DNA of 64,000 bases from G016756615 sp050958605 (GCF_050958605.1 NZ_JBJHDO010000002.1:248001-312000); one strand, 5' to 3'. Shown: positions 1 through 8,216, numbered from the stretch's first letter. A program made the numbers and translations. The notes: generated from the sequence alone by a model not told the origin.

Positions 1-257
1 AGCCGGTTCTCATCCTCGCTTTCGTCGTCATCGTGATCGGTGGCATCGGTTCGATCAAAGGCGCGCTCGTCGGCGCTCTGCTCGTCGGGCTGATCGATAC
101 GCTCGGCCGTTTCCTGCTGCCGAAGTTCTTTGCCCTGTTCCTCGGCGCCTCCGACGGCGCAACTGTCGGAGCAGCTCTTGCGTCGATGCTGATCTATCTT
201 GTCATGGCCGTCATCCTGGCGGTGCGGCCGAAAGGCCTGTTCGCGATGACCGCATGA
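1..257 (+). CDS. livH: Branched-chain amino acid ABC transporter permease, LivH type (C-terminal part)
   Basis: This is the 3' end of an inner-membrane permease whose start lies left of the window; the frame is open from base 3. The visible residues include the GGIGSIKGALVGA stretch typical of the C-terminal part of LivH, which forms the membrane channel together with LivM, and two further hydrophobic segments before the stop. The stop overlaps the start of livM in an ATGA arrangement, so translation is probably coupled. The following livM, livG and livF genes confirm the family. The substrate cannot be told from the fragment; the family carries branched-chain amino acids, urea, amides and other small solutes. 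Confidence 0.9.
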   Translation, partial: PVLILAFVVIVIGGIGSIKGALVGALLVGLIDTLGRFLLPKFFALFLGASDGATVGAALASMLIYLVMAVILAVRPKGLFAMTA

Positions 258-1228
258 AAGCGCGCGAGACCACGGTCAATCTCGCATTGGCCATCCTGCT
301 TCTGGCGTTTCCGCTGGTGGCGCAGGCTTTGGGGGAGCAGTTCTACATAACCCTCGCGACACGCATGGCGATCCTGGCGCTAGCCGCCGTCGGTCTCAAC
401 CTCGCGCTGGGCCTCGGCGGTCTGGTGTCGTTCGGTCATGCCGCCTTCTTCGGCATCGGCGGTTACACGGCGGGCATCATGGGCACGCATGCACTCAATA
501 TGGAGCCGCTGTTCTTCGGCATCCCTGCGAGTGAACAGATGCCCGTGGCGTGGATCGTCGCGATCCTGGCCTGCGCGCTTGTGGCCTTGGTCACAGGCGC
601 GATCAGCCTGCGCACTTCGGGCGTCTATTTCATCATGATCACGCTCGCCTTCGCTCAGATGGTCTATTATTTCGCCATCTCCTGGCCCGCCTATGGTGGC
701 GAGGACGGCCTTTCGCTAGCCCTGCGCAACAGCTTCCCCGGCCTGAACACCGCCGATCCCATGAGCTTCTTCCTCATCGCGTTCGGCACGCTGACGGCAG
801 CGCTGGTGCTTTTCGCCGTCATCCGCGGCTCGCGCTTCGGCTCCGCGCTCCAGGCGGCGCGGCAGAACGAGACGCGGCTCGCCACCGTGGGCGTGGCGCC
901 CTACAGGATCCGGCTCGCCGCCTATGTCATCTCCGCTGCCATCACCGGCGTCGCCGGCGTGCTGTTCGCCAATCTCAACCGCTTCGTCAGCCCGTCGATG
1001 CTGTCTTGGCAGATGTCGGGTGAACTCATCGTGCTGATCATATTGGGCGGCACGGCGCGGCTCTTCGGCCCCGTTGCCGGCGCCATGCTCTTCGTGCTGT
1101 TCGAATTCGTGCTGGGCGGACTTACCGAACGCTGGCAGTTCTTCCTCGGCCTGATTTTGCTCGGCGTCGTGCTTTTCGCGCGCGGCGGCATCATCGGGCT
1201 GCTGGCTGGAAAGGCGCGCCATGGCTGA
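254..1228 (+). CDS. livM: Branched-chain amino acid-type ABC transporter permease, LivM type
   Basis: A 324-residue polytopic inner-membrane protein, the second permease of a LivHMGF-type importer. The family signature GLNLALGLGGLVSFGHAAFFGIGGYTA-like region lies near residues 47-75 (NLALGLGGLVSFGH is visible), and the coupling region with EAA-like character, RGSRFGSALQAARQNE, is near residues 190-205. Several transmembrane segments are evident. It starts at ATG 254 inside the livH stop and ends 8 bases into livG, as expected for a tightly coupled operon. Length is normal for the family, and nothing in it looks broken. The transported compound is not determined by the sequence. Confidence 0.92.
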   Translation: MKARETTVNLALAILLLAFPLVAQALGEQFYITLATRMAILALAAVGLNLALGLGGLVSFGHAAFFGIGGYTAGIMGTHALNMEPLFFGIPASEQMPVAWIVAILACALVALVTGAISLRTSGVYFIMITLAFAQMVYYFAISWPAYGGEDGLSLALRNSFPGLNTADPMSFFLIAFGTLTAALVLFAVIRGSRFGSALQAARQNETRLATVGVAPYRIRLAAYVISAAITGVAGVLFANLNRFVSPSMLSWQMSGELIVLIILGGTARLFGPVAGAMLFVLFEFVLGGLTERWQFFLGLILLGVVLFARGGIIGLLAGKARHG

Positions 1229-1970
1229 GCCCGTCCTCTCGCTTCGCGACATCAGGAAAAGCTTCGGCGCGTTGAGGGCGACCGATGGCGTGACCCTCGA
1301 TCTCCGTCCCGGCGAGATCCACGCGCTGATCGGGCCGAATGGGGCCGGTAAGACGACGCTGATCCATCAGATTGCCGGCACGCTCAGGCCGGACAGCGGC
1401 ACGATCTCCTTCCTCGGACGCGACATCGGCGCGCTGGGCGTCGCCAATCGCGCCCGCCTGGGGTTGGCGCGCAGCTTTCAGATCTCGTCATTGGCCCTGG
1501 AATTCTCGGCGTTGCGCAACGTCATGTTGGCGGTTCAGTCGCGCCAGGGTTCGAGCTTCCGCTTTTTCCGGCCGGTCAAGCGCGATCGTTCGCTTACCGA
1601 GCCCGCCATGGCGATGCTCGAACGCGTCGGCCTTGCCGAGCGAGCTCGCATTCCCGCTGCGGAATTGTCTCATGGCGAGAAGCGCCAGCTGGAGATCGCG
1701 GTCGCGCTCGCCCTGGGCCCGAAGGCTTTCCTGCTCGACGAGCCCATGGCGGGCATGGGACCGGAGGGCTCGAAGCGTCTGACCGGCTTCCTCGATCAAT
1801 TGCGGAGGGAGGCGCCGATCCTGCTGGTCGAGCACGACATGGATGCAGTCTTCGCGCTGGCCGATCGCATCTCGGTCCTGGTCTATGGCAGGGTGATAGC
1901 GTCGGGCACTGTCGAAGAGATCCGCCGCGATGCCGAGGTGCGACGCGCCTATCTGGGAGAGGAAGCTTGA
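1221..1970 (+). CDS. livG: Branched-chain amino acid-type ABC transporter ATPase, LivG type
   Basis: A 249-residue cytoplasmic ATPase that energises the importer. Walker A is GPNGAGKT at residues 38-45, the signature region reads LSHGEKRQLE, Walker B is FLLDEP, and the switch histidine sits in LLVEHDMD. The C-terminal VRRAYLGEE ending is characteristic of LivG/UrtD-type subunits. It overlaps livM by 8 bases and its TGA overlaps the TTG start of livF. The signature is S-H-G-E rather than the consensus S-G-G-Q, which is common in LivG proteins. Function is secure at family level; the substrate is unknown. Confidence 0.93.
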   Translation: MAEPVLSLRDIRKSFGALRATDGVTLDLRPGEIHALIGPNGAGKTTLIHQIAGTLRPDSGTISFLGRDIGALGVANRARLGLARSFQISSLALEFSALRNVMLAVQSRQGSSFRFFRPVKRDRSLTEPAMAMLERVGLAERARIPAAELSHGEKRQLEIAVALALGPKAFLLDEPMAGMGPEGSKRLTGFLDQLRREAPILLVEHDMDAVFALADRISVLVYGRVIASGTVEEIRRDAEVRRAYLGEEA

Positions 1971-2653
1971 GCCTGCTCGAGGTGGAAAGGCTGGAGACCT
2001 TTTACGGCGCCTCTCAGGCGCTGTTCGGCGTCAGCCTTGCCGTCGCCGAAGGCGAGGTCGTCGCCTTGATGGGCCGGAACGGCATGGGCAAGACCACCAC
2101 GATCCGCTCGATCCTCGGCCTCACCCGGCCGCGCGGCGGTCGGATCGACTTTGCCGGCGCGCGGATCGCGGGCATGCGGCCGCACCGTATTGCTCGTCTG
2201 GGCATCGGTCTCGTCCCGGAAGGCCGGCGCTGCTTCCCCAATCTCACGGTGCGCGAGAACCTGGTCGCGGCGGCGCGCAGGGGACAATGGACGGAAGCAC
2301 GCGTCGACGAGCTATTTCCCCGGCTCGCCGAGCGGCGCGATCAATTCGCCAACACACTGTCCGGTGGCGAACAACAGATGCTGGCGATCGGGCGTGCCTT
2401 GATGACCAATCCGCGCCTTCTCATCCTCGACGAAGCCACGGAAGGGCTGGCGCCGGTGATCCGCCGGGATATCTGGTCCGCGCTCCGCACCTTGAAGGCT
2501 GCGGGCCAGTCGATCCTCGTTGTCGACAAGACGCTGGCCGAACTCCTTCCCGTCGCGGACCGCTGCTTCGTTCTGGAGAAGGGCGTGACGGTCTTCGATG
2601 GGGCGCCGCAGGCGCTGACGTCCGAGTTGCAAGATCGTTATCTCGGCGTGTGA
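1967..2653 (+). CDS. livF: Branched-chain amino acid-type ABC transporter ATPase, LivF type
   Basis: A 228-residue second ATPase of the importer. Walker A is GRNGMGKT at residues 36-43, the signature is LSGGEQQMLAIGRAL, and Walker B is LLILDEATEGLAP, the last residues being typical of LivF. The chosen start is TTG 1967, which overlaps the livG stop (TTGA) and gives the expected N-terminus SLLEVERLETFYG. The usual Gln/His of the switch region is replaced (ILVVDKTLAEL instead of the common LLVEQN), a small departure from the family. It is the last gene of the operon. A palindromic repeat follows about 135 bases downstream, and no clear intrinsic terminator was seen. Confidence 0.92.
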   Translation: MSLLEVERLETFYGASQALFGVSLAVAEGEVVALMGRNGMGKTTTIRSILGLTRPRGGRIDFAGARIAGMRPHRIARLGIGLVPEGRRCFPNLTVRENLVAAARRGQWTEARVDELFPRLAERRDQFANTLSGGEQQMLAIGRALMTNPRLLILDEATEGLAPVIRRDIWSALRTLKAAGQSILVVDKTLAELLPVADRCFVLEKGVTVFDGAPQALTSELQDRYLGV

Positions 2654-2787
2654 TACCACTGACCCTAACAAATCCAGGGTGCCTCCTGTCAGGTCGGAAC
2701 GCCGGGCGGCTGACTGCCCCTTTCCGTCTCGGTTTCGCCAAGCTCTAGGCATGGAAAGCTCGAAAAGCGGGATAGTCCTGGTACCGA

Positions 2788-3059
2788 TTCGGCCCCTTCG
2801 TCCTGCACTGTTGGGTGGCCTGCTCCACAGGGAACGGAATGGATCCTCGGATCAGCTCGCCCGCTGGCGCGGGCTCCCGTCCGAGGATGACGACTGCGTT
2901 GAAGACCTGCCCCAAATCGCCAACGTTGGCGATTGGCATCGACATCGAAGCTTCGTCATCCTCGAGCCGGCGCCGAGCGAAGCGATGGCGCCGTGACCCG
3001 AGGATCCATTCCGTGAGGTTGGGGCAACCCACCCAACGGTGCAGAACGAAGTGGCCGAA
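2788..3059. repeat. Large imperfect palindromic intergenic element (MITE/REP-like)
   Basis: Two arms of about 62 bases (2788-2850 and 2998-3059) are near-perfect reverse complements; for example GGAATGGATCCTCGG on the left matches CCGAGGATCCATTCC on the right. A second inner pair (CCGAGGATGACGA near 2881 against TCGTCATCCTCGAG near 2953) nests inside, and the centre holds the perfect 18-bp palindrome ATCGCCAACGTTGGCGAT at 2916-2933. It fills most of the 540-base gap between livF and kynU, and no gene is visible there. Elements of this style are frequent between genes in Mesorhizobium-like genomes. Whether it is mobile is not shown by one copy. Confidence 0.8.
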
Positions 3060-3194
3060 CGGCAGTGACGGCAGCCATCGTCTGAATCTATCGTACCGCC
3101 CGAGATGGGTAGATCCGGTAGCGTGATAGCGGGGGGAGCGCTGGCTCGGCGAAGCCGAGAGGGAGAGGTTCAGAAACCGGTCCGACGGAAGCCT

Positions 3195-4442
3195 TTATGT
3201 CACCGCCGCCCGCACCGAAAAGCGTTCTTCCTTCCACATCTCCGTACGCAGGATCTCCTCCAGGACGGTTGCCGCCTGCCAGACATCGCGGTAGCTCGTA
3301 TAGAGCGGTGTGAAACCGAAACGCATAGTGGATGGGGCGCGGAAGTCGCCGATGACGCCGCGGTCGATCAGGGCCTGCATGATGGCGTAGCCATGCTCAT
3401 GCGCGAAGGAGACCTGGCTGCCGCGCTTCCCGCCATCGCGCGGGCTCTCCAGCGCCACGCCGTAGCGGCTGCATTTCGCCTCGACCAATTGGATGAACAA
3501 GTCGGCGAGTGCGATGCTTTTTTTGCGCAGCGCCGCCATGTCGATCTCGTCCCAGAGAGCGAGGGCGCCTTCGAGCGCGCGCAGGGAAAGCACAGGCTGC
3601 GTGCCGCACAGGAACCGCCTTATGCCCGAGCCGGCATCGTAGTGCTGCTCGAAAGCGAAGGGCCGGGCGTGGCTCCACCATCCGCTGAGCGGCTGCTTGA
3701 TAGCGCCGTGATGGCGGGTGGCGGCGTAGACGAAGGCTGGCGAGCCCGGGCCGCCATTGAGATATTTGTAAGTGCAGCCTACCGCGAAATCCGCACCCGC
3801 GCCATCGAGATCGACTGGCAGCGCGCCGACGCTGTGGCAGAGGTCCCAGACGACAAGAGCGCCGGCTTCGTGAATGCGGCGCGTCAGCGCCACCATATCC
3901 CTGAGCTCGCCGGTCTTGTAGTTGACGTGGTTGACGAGCACTACGGCGACCTGGTCGTCGATCAGGTCCTCGATTGCTGGTGCATCAACGCCCTCGAGGC
4001 GAAGCGAAGCGCCGGGCAGTGTGGAGACCACACCCTCGGCGACATAGAGATCGGTCGGGAAGGAGCCTCCTTCCGCGACGATCGCCGAACGGCCGGGTCT
4101 CAATGCCACGGCCGCGTGAAGAGCCTTGTAGATGTTGATCGAGGTCGTGTCGCAGACCACCGTCTGGCCGGCAGCGGCGCCGATCAACCTGCCGACGCGA
4201 TCGCCGAGCTTGGTCGGCAGCTCGAACCAGCCCGCCTTGTTCCAGCTCCTGATCAGGTCCCCCGCCCATTCCTCGGTGGCGGCTTTCTTGAGCTCGGCGA
4301 AAGCGGCCGGCGCAGCCGCGCCCAACGAATTCCCGTCGAGATAGACGACGCCCTCGGGCAGGACGAAGCGGTCGCGCATGGGACGCAGCGGGTCGGCCGC
4401 GTCCATCGCCTCGATGGCGGCGAGTTCGAGAAGCTTGGTCAT
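3195..4442 (-). CDS. kynU: Kynureninase
   Basis: A 415-residue PLP enzyme that cleaves L-kynurenine to anthranilate and L-alanine in tryptophan catabolism. Recognisable family blocks are VYLDGNSLG (residues 34-41), the phosphate-binding CDTTSINIYK near 97-106, the PLP-ring aspartate in VVWDLCHSVG (Asp200), and the Schiff-base lysine in GCTYKYLNGGPGSP (Lys226). Length matches bacterial kynureninases. It is the last gene of a minus-strand operon, 9 bases after the ABC permease, so it is probably co-transcribed with a transporter. No kynA or formamidase gene is nearby. That points to use of imported kynurenine or related compounds rather than complete tryptophan breakdown (inference). Confidence 0.95.
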   Translation of the reverse strand: MTKLLELAAIEAMDAADPLRPMRDRFVLPEGVVYLDGNSLGAAAPAAFAELKKAATEEWAGDLIRSWNKAGWFELPTKLGDRVGRLIGAAAGQTVVCDTTSINIYKALHAAVALRPGRSAIVAEGGSFPTDLYVAEGVVSTLPGASLRLEGVDAPAIEDLIDDQVAVVLVNHVNYKTGELRDMVALTRRIHEAGALVVWDLCHSVGALPVDLDGAGADFAVGCTYKYLNGGPGSPAFVYAATRHHGAIKQPLSGWWSHARPFAFEQHYDAGSGIRRFLCGTQPVLSLRALEGALALWDEIDMAALRKKSIALADLFIQLVEAKCSRYGVALESPRDGGKRGSQVSFAHEHGYAIMQALIDRGVIGDFRAPSTMRFGFTPLYTSYRDVWQAATVLEEILRTEMWKEERFSVRAAVT

Positions 4443-4451
4443 CGGCTGCCT

Positions 4452-5381
4452 CTATTCGCGGATGGTTTCGCGGGCGGGCGCGGGGCCGCGGCTCCGCTTG
4501 AGGCTCGGCAGAGCGAGCATGGCCAGAACGAACAGCCCCGTGGCGAGCTTCAGGTCCGGAGGCGGCATGCCGGCGGCGAGGCAGAGCGAGACGAGCTGAT
4601 AGTAGACGATGGCGCCGACGAAAGGTGCCAGCAATTGCCGGAATACCGTCTGCTTGCCGACGATGGCCTCTCCGATCATCAAGGCGGCCAGGCCATTGAT
4701 GAGGATGCCGATGCCCATATTCACGTCGGCAAAGCCCTGCGACTGCACCATGAGGGCACCGCCGGTTGCCGAAAAGGCGCTGGCGAGGCCGACGCCCCCG
4801 ATGGTCGCGGCCCAGACATTGATGCCTTGCGCCTCGGCCATGTCGGGATTGGAGCCAACGGCACGGATTGCCGTGCCTTTCTCCGTCTTGAAGAACAGGT
4901 CGAGGAGGACGAGGACGACGAGAGCGATGATGCCCGCGACGACGATCTTGCTCGCGGGGAAGCCGGGCTGAGTGAAGGGAGCCCAGTCGAATACCGTGGG
5001 CGAGCCGAAGACCGACAGGTTCGAGCGACCCATGATCCGCAGATTGATGCTGTAGAGCATCGTCATCATCAGGATGCCGGCGAGCAGCGTATGAATGCGG
5101 AATCGCAGATTGATGAAGGCCGTGCAGCAGCCCGCCGCGAAGCCGGCGATCAACGCGACGGCGATCGCCGTGACCGGCGAGGCGCCGCCGGCCAGGAGAA
5201 CGCCGCACACGCAGCCGCCCAGCGGGAAGGCTCCTTCGCTGGTCAGGTCGGGGAAGCTCAACATGCGGAACGGGATCATGATGCCGAGCACCACGAAGCT
5301 GAGGATGAGGCTCTGAGCCAAGGTGACGGGGATGAGCGAGACGAAGCTCGACGCGATTGTCTGAATGAAATCCATGATCAT
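4452..5381 (-). CDS. ABC transporter permease of the COG4120 (TrpXYZ-like) class
   Basis: A 309-residue inner-membrane protein with about eight hydrophobic segments. The pattern resembles LivH/RbsC-fold permeases, with blocks such as PDLTSEGAFPLGG near residues 43-55 and FKTEKGTAIRAVGSNPDMAEAQG near 165-187 (the cytoplasmic loop that contacts the ATPase). Together with the upstream ATPase and the DUF-type binding protein it forms the three-part importer class represented in Gram-positives by T-box-controlled trpXYZ. Being in one operon with kynureninase suggests that tryptophan or kynurenine-like aromatic amino acids are the cargo; that is an inference from context. Spacing to the neighbours is under 10 bases. 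Confidence 0.85.
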   Translation of the reverse strand: MIMDFIQTIASSFVSLIPVTLAQSLILSFVVLGIMIPFRMLSFPDLTSEGAFPLGGCVCGVLLAGGASPVTAIAVALIAGFAAGCCTAFINLRFRIHTLLAGILMMTMLYSINLRIMGRSNLSVFGSPTVFDWAPFTQPGFPASKIVVAGIIALVVLVLLDLFFKTEKGTAIRAVGSNPDMAEAQGINVWAATIGGVGLASAFSATGGALMVQSQGFADVNMGIGILINGLAALMIGEAIVGKQTVFRQLLAPFVGAIVYYQLVSLCLAAGMPPPDLKLATGLFVLAMLALPSLKRSRGPAPARETIRE

Positions 5382-5388
5382 CCGAGCC

Positions 5389-6168
5389 CTAGCTCGCCAG
5401 GAGCATGCGGTCTGTCTTGACCGAAAAATGTTCGATGAGATCCGGCACCGTGACGCTAGCCTTTTCCTCGCCGGAAATATCGAGACGCACGCGTCCGGCG
5501 CTGAGCATGAAAATCCGACTGCCGAAATCGACCGCGTGCTGCATGTTGTGCGTAACCATCAGCGTGGTGAGTTTCAGTGCTTCCACAGCGCGGACCGTCG
5601 CTTGCATGACAAGGTCGGCGGTGCGCGGATCGAGTGCGGCTGTATGCTCGTCGAGGAGCAGCAGTTCGGGCGAACCGCCGACAGCCATGATCAGCGACAG
5701 CGATTGGCGCTGTCCTCCGGAAAGCAGGTCGACCCGTGTGTCCAATCGGTTCTCCAGACCGAGGCCAAGCACGGAAAGCCGCTCTTTGTAGGCGGCGAGC
5801 CTTGGCGCGGTCAGGCCCTTGCGAAGGCTTCTCTTGCTGGCGCGGAGCTCGGCCAGCAGCATGTTCTCGGCGACGGTCATGCTGGCTGCGGTGCCGCGCA
5901 TCGGGTCCTGGAAAACCCGAGACAGCCTCGTTGCGCGCCTGTAGACCGGCACGTTGGTGACGTCGTCGCCATTGATCAGGATCTTGCCGGAATCGAGAGG
6001 CAGCGCTCCCGATATGGCGTTCAGCATGCTGCTCTTGCCCGCGCCGTTCGAGCCGATCACGACGCCGAATTCGCCGGTGGCCAGGGACAGGTCGAGCCCG
6101 TCGAGCGCAACCTTTTCGTCAGGCTGGCCTCGGTAGAAGACCTTCCGCGCCGATCGGATTTCCAGCAT
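5389..6168 (-). CDS. ABC transporter ATPase of the COG1101 (TrpXYZ-like) class
   Basis: A 259-residue ATPase. Walker A is GSNGAGKS at residues 39-46, the signature is LLSGGQRQSLSL, and Walker B reads LLLLDEHTAALDP. The DEHTAALDP form (H where most have P) is typical of this class. The switch histidine is in MVTHNMQHAV. It lies 7 bases upstream of the permease gene and downstream of the binding-protein gene, separated from the latter by a gap that holds a REP-like palindrome. It would power import of the substrate delivered by the binding protein. Confidence 0.88.
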   Translation of the reverse strand: MLEIRSARKVFYRGQPDEKVALDGLDLSLATGEFGVVIGSNGAGKSSMLNAISGALPLDSGKILINGDDVTNVPVYRRATRLSRVFQDPMRGTAASMTVAENMLLAELRASKRSLRKGLTAPRLAAYKERLSVLGLGLENRLDTRVDLLSGGQRQSLSLIMAVGGSPELLLLDEHTAALDPRTADLVMQATVRAVEALKLTTLMVTHNMQHAVDFGSRIFMLSAGRVRLDISGEEKASVTVPDLIEHFSVKTDRMLLAS

Positions 6169-6186
6169 TCCCGCCTCCCTGTTTTC

Positions 6187-6233
6187 CGCATCGGATCTAT
6201 CCCCGAAACCGGGTCACTTTCGGGGTCGATGCT
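6187..6233. repeat. REP-like palindrome, family 'CCCGAAA..TTTCGGG'
   Basis: Between the binding-protein and ATPase genes lies CCCCGAAACC...CACTTTCGGGG, bounded by CGCATCGG and CGATGC half-sites. The same arrangement, in the other orientation and with substitutions, recurs at 30441-30487 and more loosely at 63135-63182. It can fold in the operon mRNA and may lower expression of the genes downstream of the binding protein, a common arrangement in binding-protein operons. Confidence 0.6.
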
Positions 6234-6301
6234 CAAGATGACGGCGCATGCCGCGCCGCCATTTTTCTTGTTTTCGTTTTTTCTTGCCGATCGCCGCTTC
6301 G

Positions 6302-7288
6302 TCAGTCCACGAAGCAGTTGCAGTCGGCGAGCGCCTCCGGGATCTCTACGCCGAACGCCTTCATCGCGCTCTTAGAGATCAGCGGCGCGTGGTCTTCATA
6401 GGCCGGACGTGTCGGCGGGATCGACTTGGGATCGGCGCCCTTAAGGATCTGTGCGGCGATCTTGCCTGCATTCTCGCCGACCTTGTCGTAGTTGACGGCG
6501 AAACTTGCCGGCACGACGCCGTTGCGCACTGCGCCATCATCGGAATTGACGATCGGGATGCCGGCCTGGCGTGCAGCGGCCGAGACAGCCGCAACGGCCG
6601 GCTGGAGCAGGTTGGAGGCCGGAGTGTAGATGACGTCGGCCTTGCCCGCGAAGGAGGCGATGCGCTGCTGGATCTCGTTGACATTGTCGACGCCCACCGA
6701 AACCACTTCGAAGCCGGCGGCGGGCGCGGCTTCCTTGAACTTCTCGAGCAGCGCTACGTCGTTCGCCTCACCGGGGTTGTAAGGCAGGCCGTAACGCTTC
6801 GCCTCGGGCAGAAGCTTCTTGGTGAAGGTCATGACGGCGGCGACATCCTGCAGATCGGTCGCTCCGGTCATGCCTTCGTCGCCGGCGTCCCAGGACGGAA
6901 CCAGCTTGGCGGCAACCGGGTCGGTGACGGCGGAAAAGACGACCGGAATACCGGAGCCGGCAAGCGCCTTCTTGGCGATCTGCGAGACCGGCGTGGTCAC
7001 TGTGTAGATCAGCTTCGGCTGCTCGGCCTGCAGCTTCGAGATCATCTGCGGAACCAGCGAGGCGTCGAAATTGGTGTGGCTTTCCGTATAGACGACGTCC
7101 TTGCCCTCGACATAGCCGGCCTCCGCGAGGGCCTTCTTGAAGCCGTCGATCGACGCGTTGAGCTGCGGATGCTCGCCGAAATTGGCGATGCCGATGCGGA
7201 TTGGATCGGCAACCGCCGCGCCGAGACCGCTCATGAGGGCGCCGGCCAGCATGATGCCCGACAGCAAACCCGACTTCCACTTGTTCAT
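6302..7288 (-). CDS. ABC transporter substrate-binding protein of the COG2984 class
   Basis: A 328-residue periplasmic binding protein with an N-terminal signal peptide (hydrophobic core about residues 8-24, likely cleavage after AVA near residue 27). The mature start PIRIGIANFGEHPQL and blocks such as SHTNFDASLVPQM and SAVTDPVAAKLV are typical of the PF04392 binding-protein family that accompanies COG4120/COG1101 transporters. It is the first gene of the minus-strand operon that ends with kynU, so the operon pairs uptake with cleavage. Upstream is the palindromic operator shared with the divergent GntR gene. The ligand is unproven; a kynurenine- or tryptophan-like compound is the simplest reading. 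Confidence 0.88.
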   Translation of the reverse strand: MNKWKSGLLSGIMLAGALMSGLGAAVADPIRIGIANFGEHPQLNASIDGFKKALAEAGYVEGKDVVYTESHTNFDASLVPQMISKLQAEQPKLIYTVTTPVSQIAKKALAGSGIPVVFSAVTDPVAAKLVPSWDAGDEGMTGATDLQDVAAVMTFTKKLLPEAKRYGLPYNPGEANDVALLEKFKEAAPAAGFEVVSVGVDNVNEIQQRIASFAGKADVIYTPASNLLQPAVAAVSAAARQAGIPIVNSDDGAVRNGVVPASFAVNYDKVGENAGKIAAQILKGADPKSIPPTRPAYEDHAPLISKSAMKAFGVEIPEALADCNCFVD

Positions 7289-7363
7289 CTTTGCCTCCCA
7301 GAAGGGCCCGGCTGGATCCGAGCCATGAAAGCCCGATCATAGCGGGGACCCAATCCCTGTCAA

Positions 7364-7408
7364 ACAATATATATAATCACTTCCCTTCTGGCGGATCATA
7401 TATATTGT
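7364..7408. promoter_or_regulatory. Paired inverted repeat, probable GntR operator
   Basis: Two 15-base arms, ACAATATATATAATC (7364-7378) and GATCATATATATTGT (7394-7408), are reverse complements with one mismatch, with their centres 30 bases apart. They are the only AT-rich block in the region between the transporter-kynU operon and the divergent GntR gene. The right arm covers a potential GTG start at 7407, which argues that the regulator starts at ATG 7458. Binding by the neighbouring FCD-type regulator is inferred from position. Confidence 0.65.
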
Positions 7409-7457
7409 GGAGGCAGCCGCCGCATCGGGCAGCGGCCAGCCCGCTATCGGACGCGCA

Positions 7458-8216
7458 ATGCAGGACGAGGTTCATTCGACCAAGACGGAAGCAGCCTACC
7501 GGCTGCTGCGGCGTGACATTCTCGCGACCCGTTTGCGGCCGGGCGCTGCCCTCAAGCTCGGGGTGTTGAGCGAAGCCTATGAGGTGGGGTGGACGCCGCT
7601 GCGCGAAGCGCTGTCCCGTCTAGAGGCGGAAAAGCTGGTGACGGCGGTCAGCAATCGCGGCTTTGCCGTGGCGCCGGTGTCGCGTGCCGAGCTGGAGGAT
7701 TTGAAGCGCGCCAGGACGGTTGTCGAACTGCCGTTGCTCGAGGAATCGATCGCGAGGGGCGACAGCGCCTGGGAAGAGGCGATCGTCACCGCTCACTACC
7801 GGCTGTCACGTTGCAGGATCGCGGTCGACGACCCCTCGGAAGCGGCCGTGGACGAATGGGACGAGAAGCACAGGGCGTTTCACGCGGCCTTGCTGTCGGC
7901 CTCCACGTCGAACTGGCTGCATCACTTCCTGACCACAGTCTACGACCAGCTCGGCCGTCACAACCGCGTCCTCGGCCTCGCGCCGACGCTGCGAGCAGCC
8001 GCAGGCCTCAAGGACGGCTATGAAGCAGCGGTAGCGGCGTTGCGGGAGGCGATGGGCATCGAGCACCATACGCTTCTCATGGAGGCTGCGCTCGACCGGG
8101 ATGTCGAACGGGCCAGGATGCTCATGATGGAACATGCCGGCTACACGCTGCATGTCTATTTGAATACCGAGACGTCGGTCGCCCCGGCTGCTCGCTCTAA
8201 CGGCTCTTCCCGATAA
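7458..8216 (+). CDS. GntR family transcriptional regulator (FCD subfamily)
   Basis: A regulator of about 252 residues from ATG 7458. The N-terminal winged helix runs from about residue 8 to 70, with the GntR-type AAYRLLRRDILATRLRPG helix and the recognition region VGWTPLREALSRLEAEKLV. The rest is an all-helical FCD-like ligand domain with conserved histidines around HRAFHAALL and LYDQ/VYDQLGRH. It is divergent from the transporter-kynU operon with a palindromic operator between, so it probably controls that operon and itself in response to a pathway metabolite (inference). An alternative GTG start at 7407 lies inside the operator. The 3' end overlaps the convergent amidohydrolase gene by 20 bases. 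Confidence 0.88.
   Translation: MQDEVHSTKTEAAYRLLRRDILATRLRPGAALKLGVLSEAYEVGWTPLREALSRLEAEKLVTAVSNRGFAVAPVSRAELEDLKRARTVVELPLLEESIARGDSAWEEAIVTAHYRLSRCRIAVDDPSEAAVDEWDEKHRAFHAALLSASTSNWLHHFLTTVYDQLGRHNRVLGLAPTLRAAAGLKDGYEAAVAALREAMGIEHHTLLMEAALDRDVERARMLMMEHAGYTLHVYLNTETSVAPAARSNGSSR

Noticed and set aside
3105..5420. A very long open frame (about 770 codons) on the plus strand opposite kynU and the ABC permease
   Set aside because: Its translation is a charged, His/Asp/Glu-rich mix without any family pattern, while the minus strand holds two clear genes. It is a by-product of high GC.
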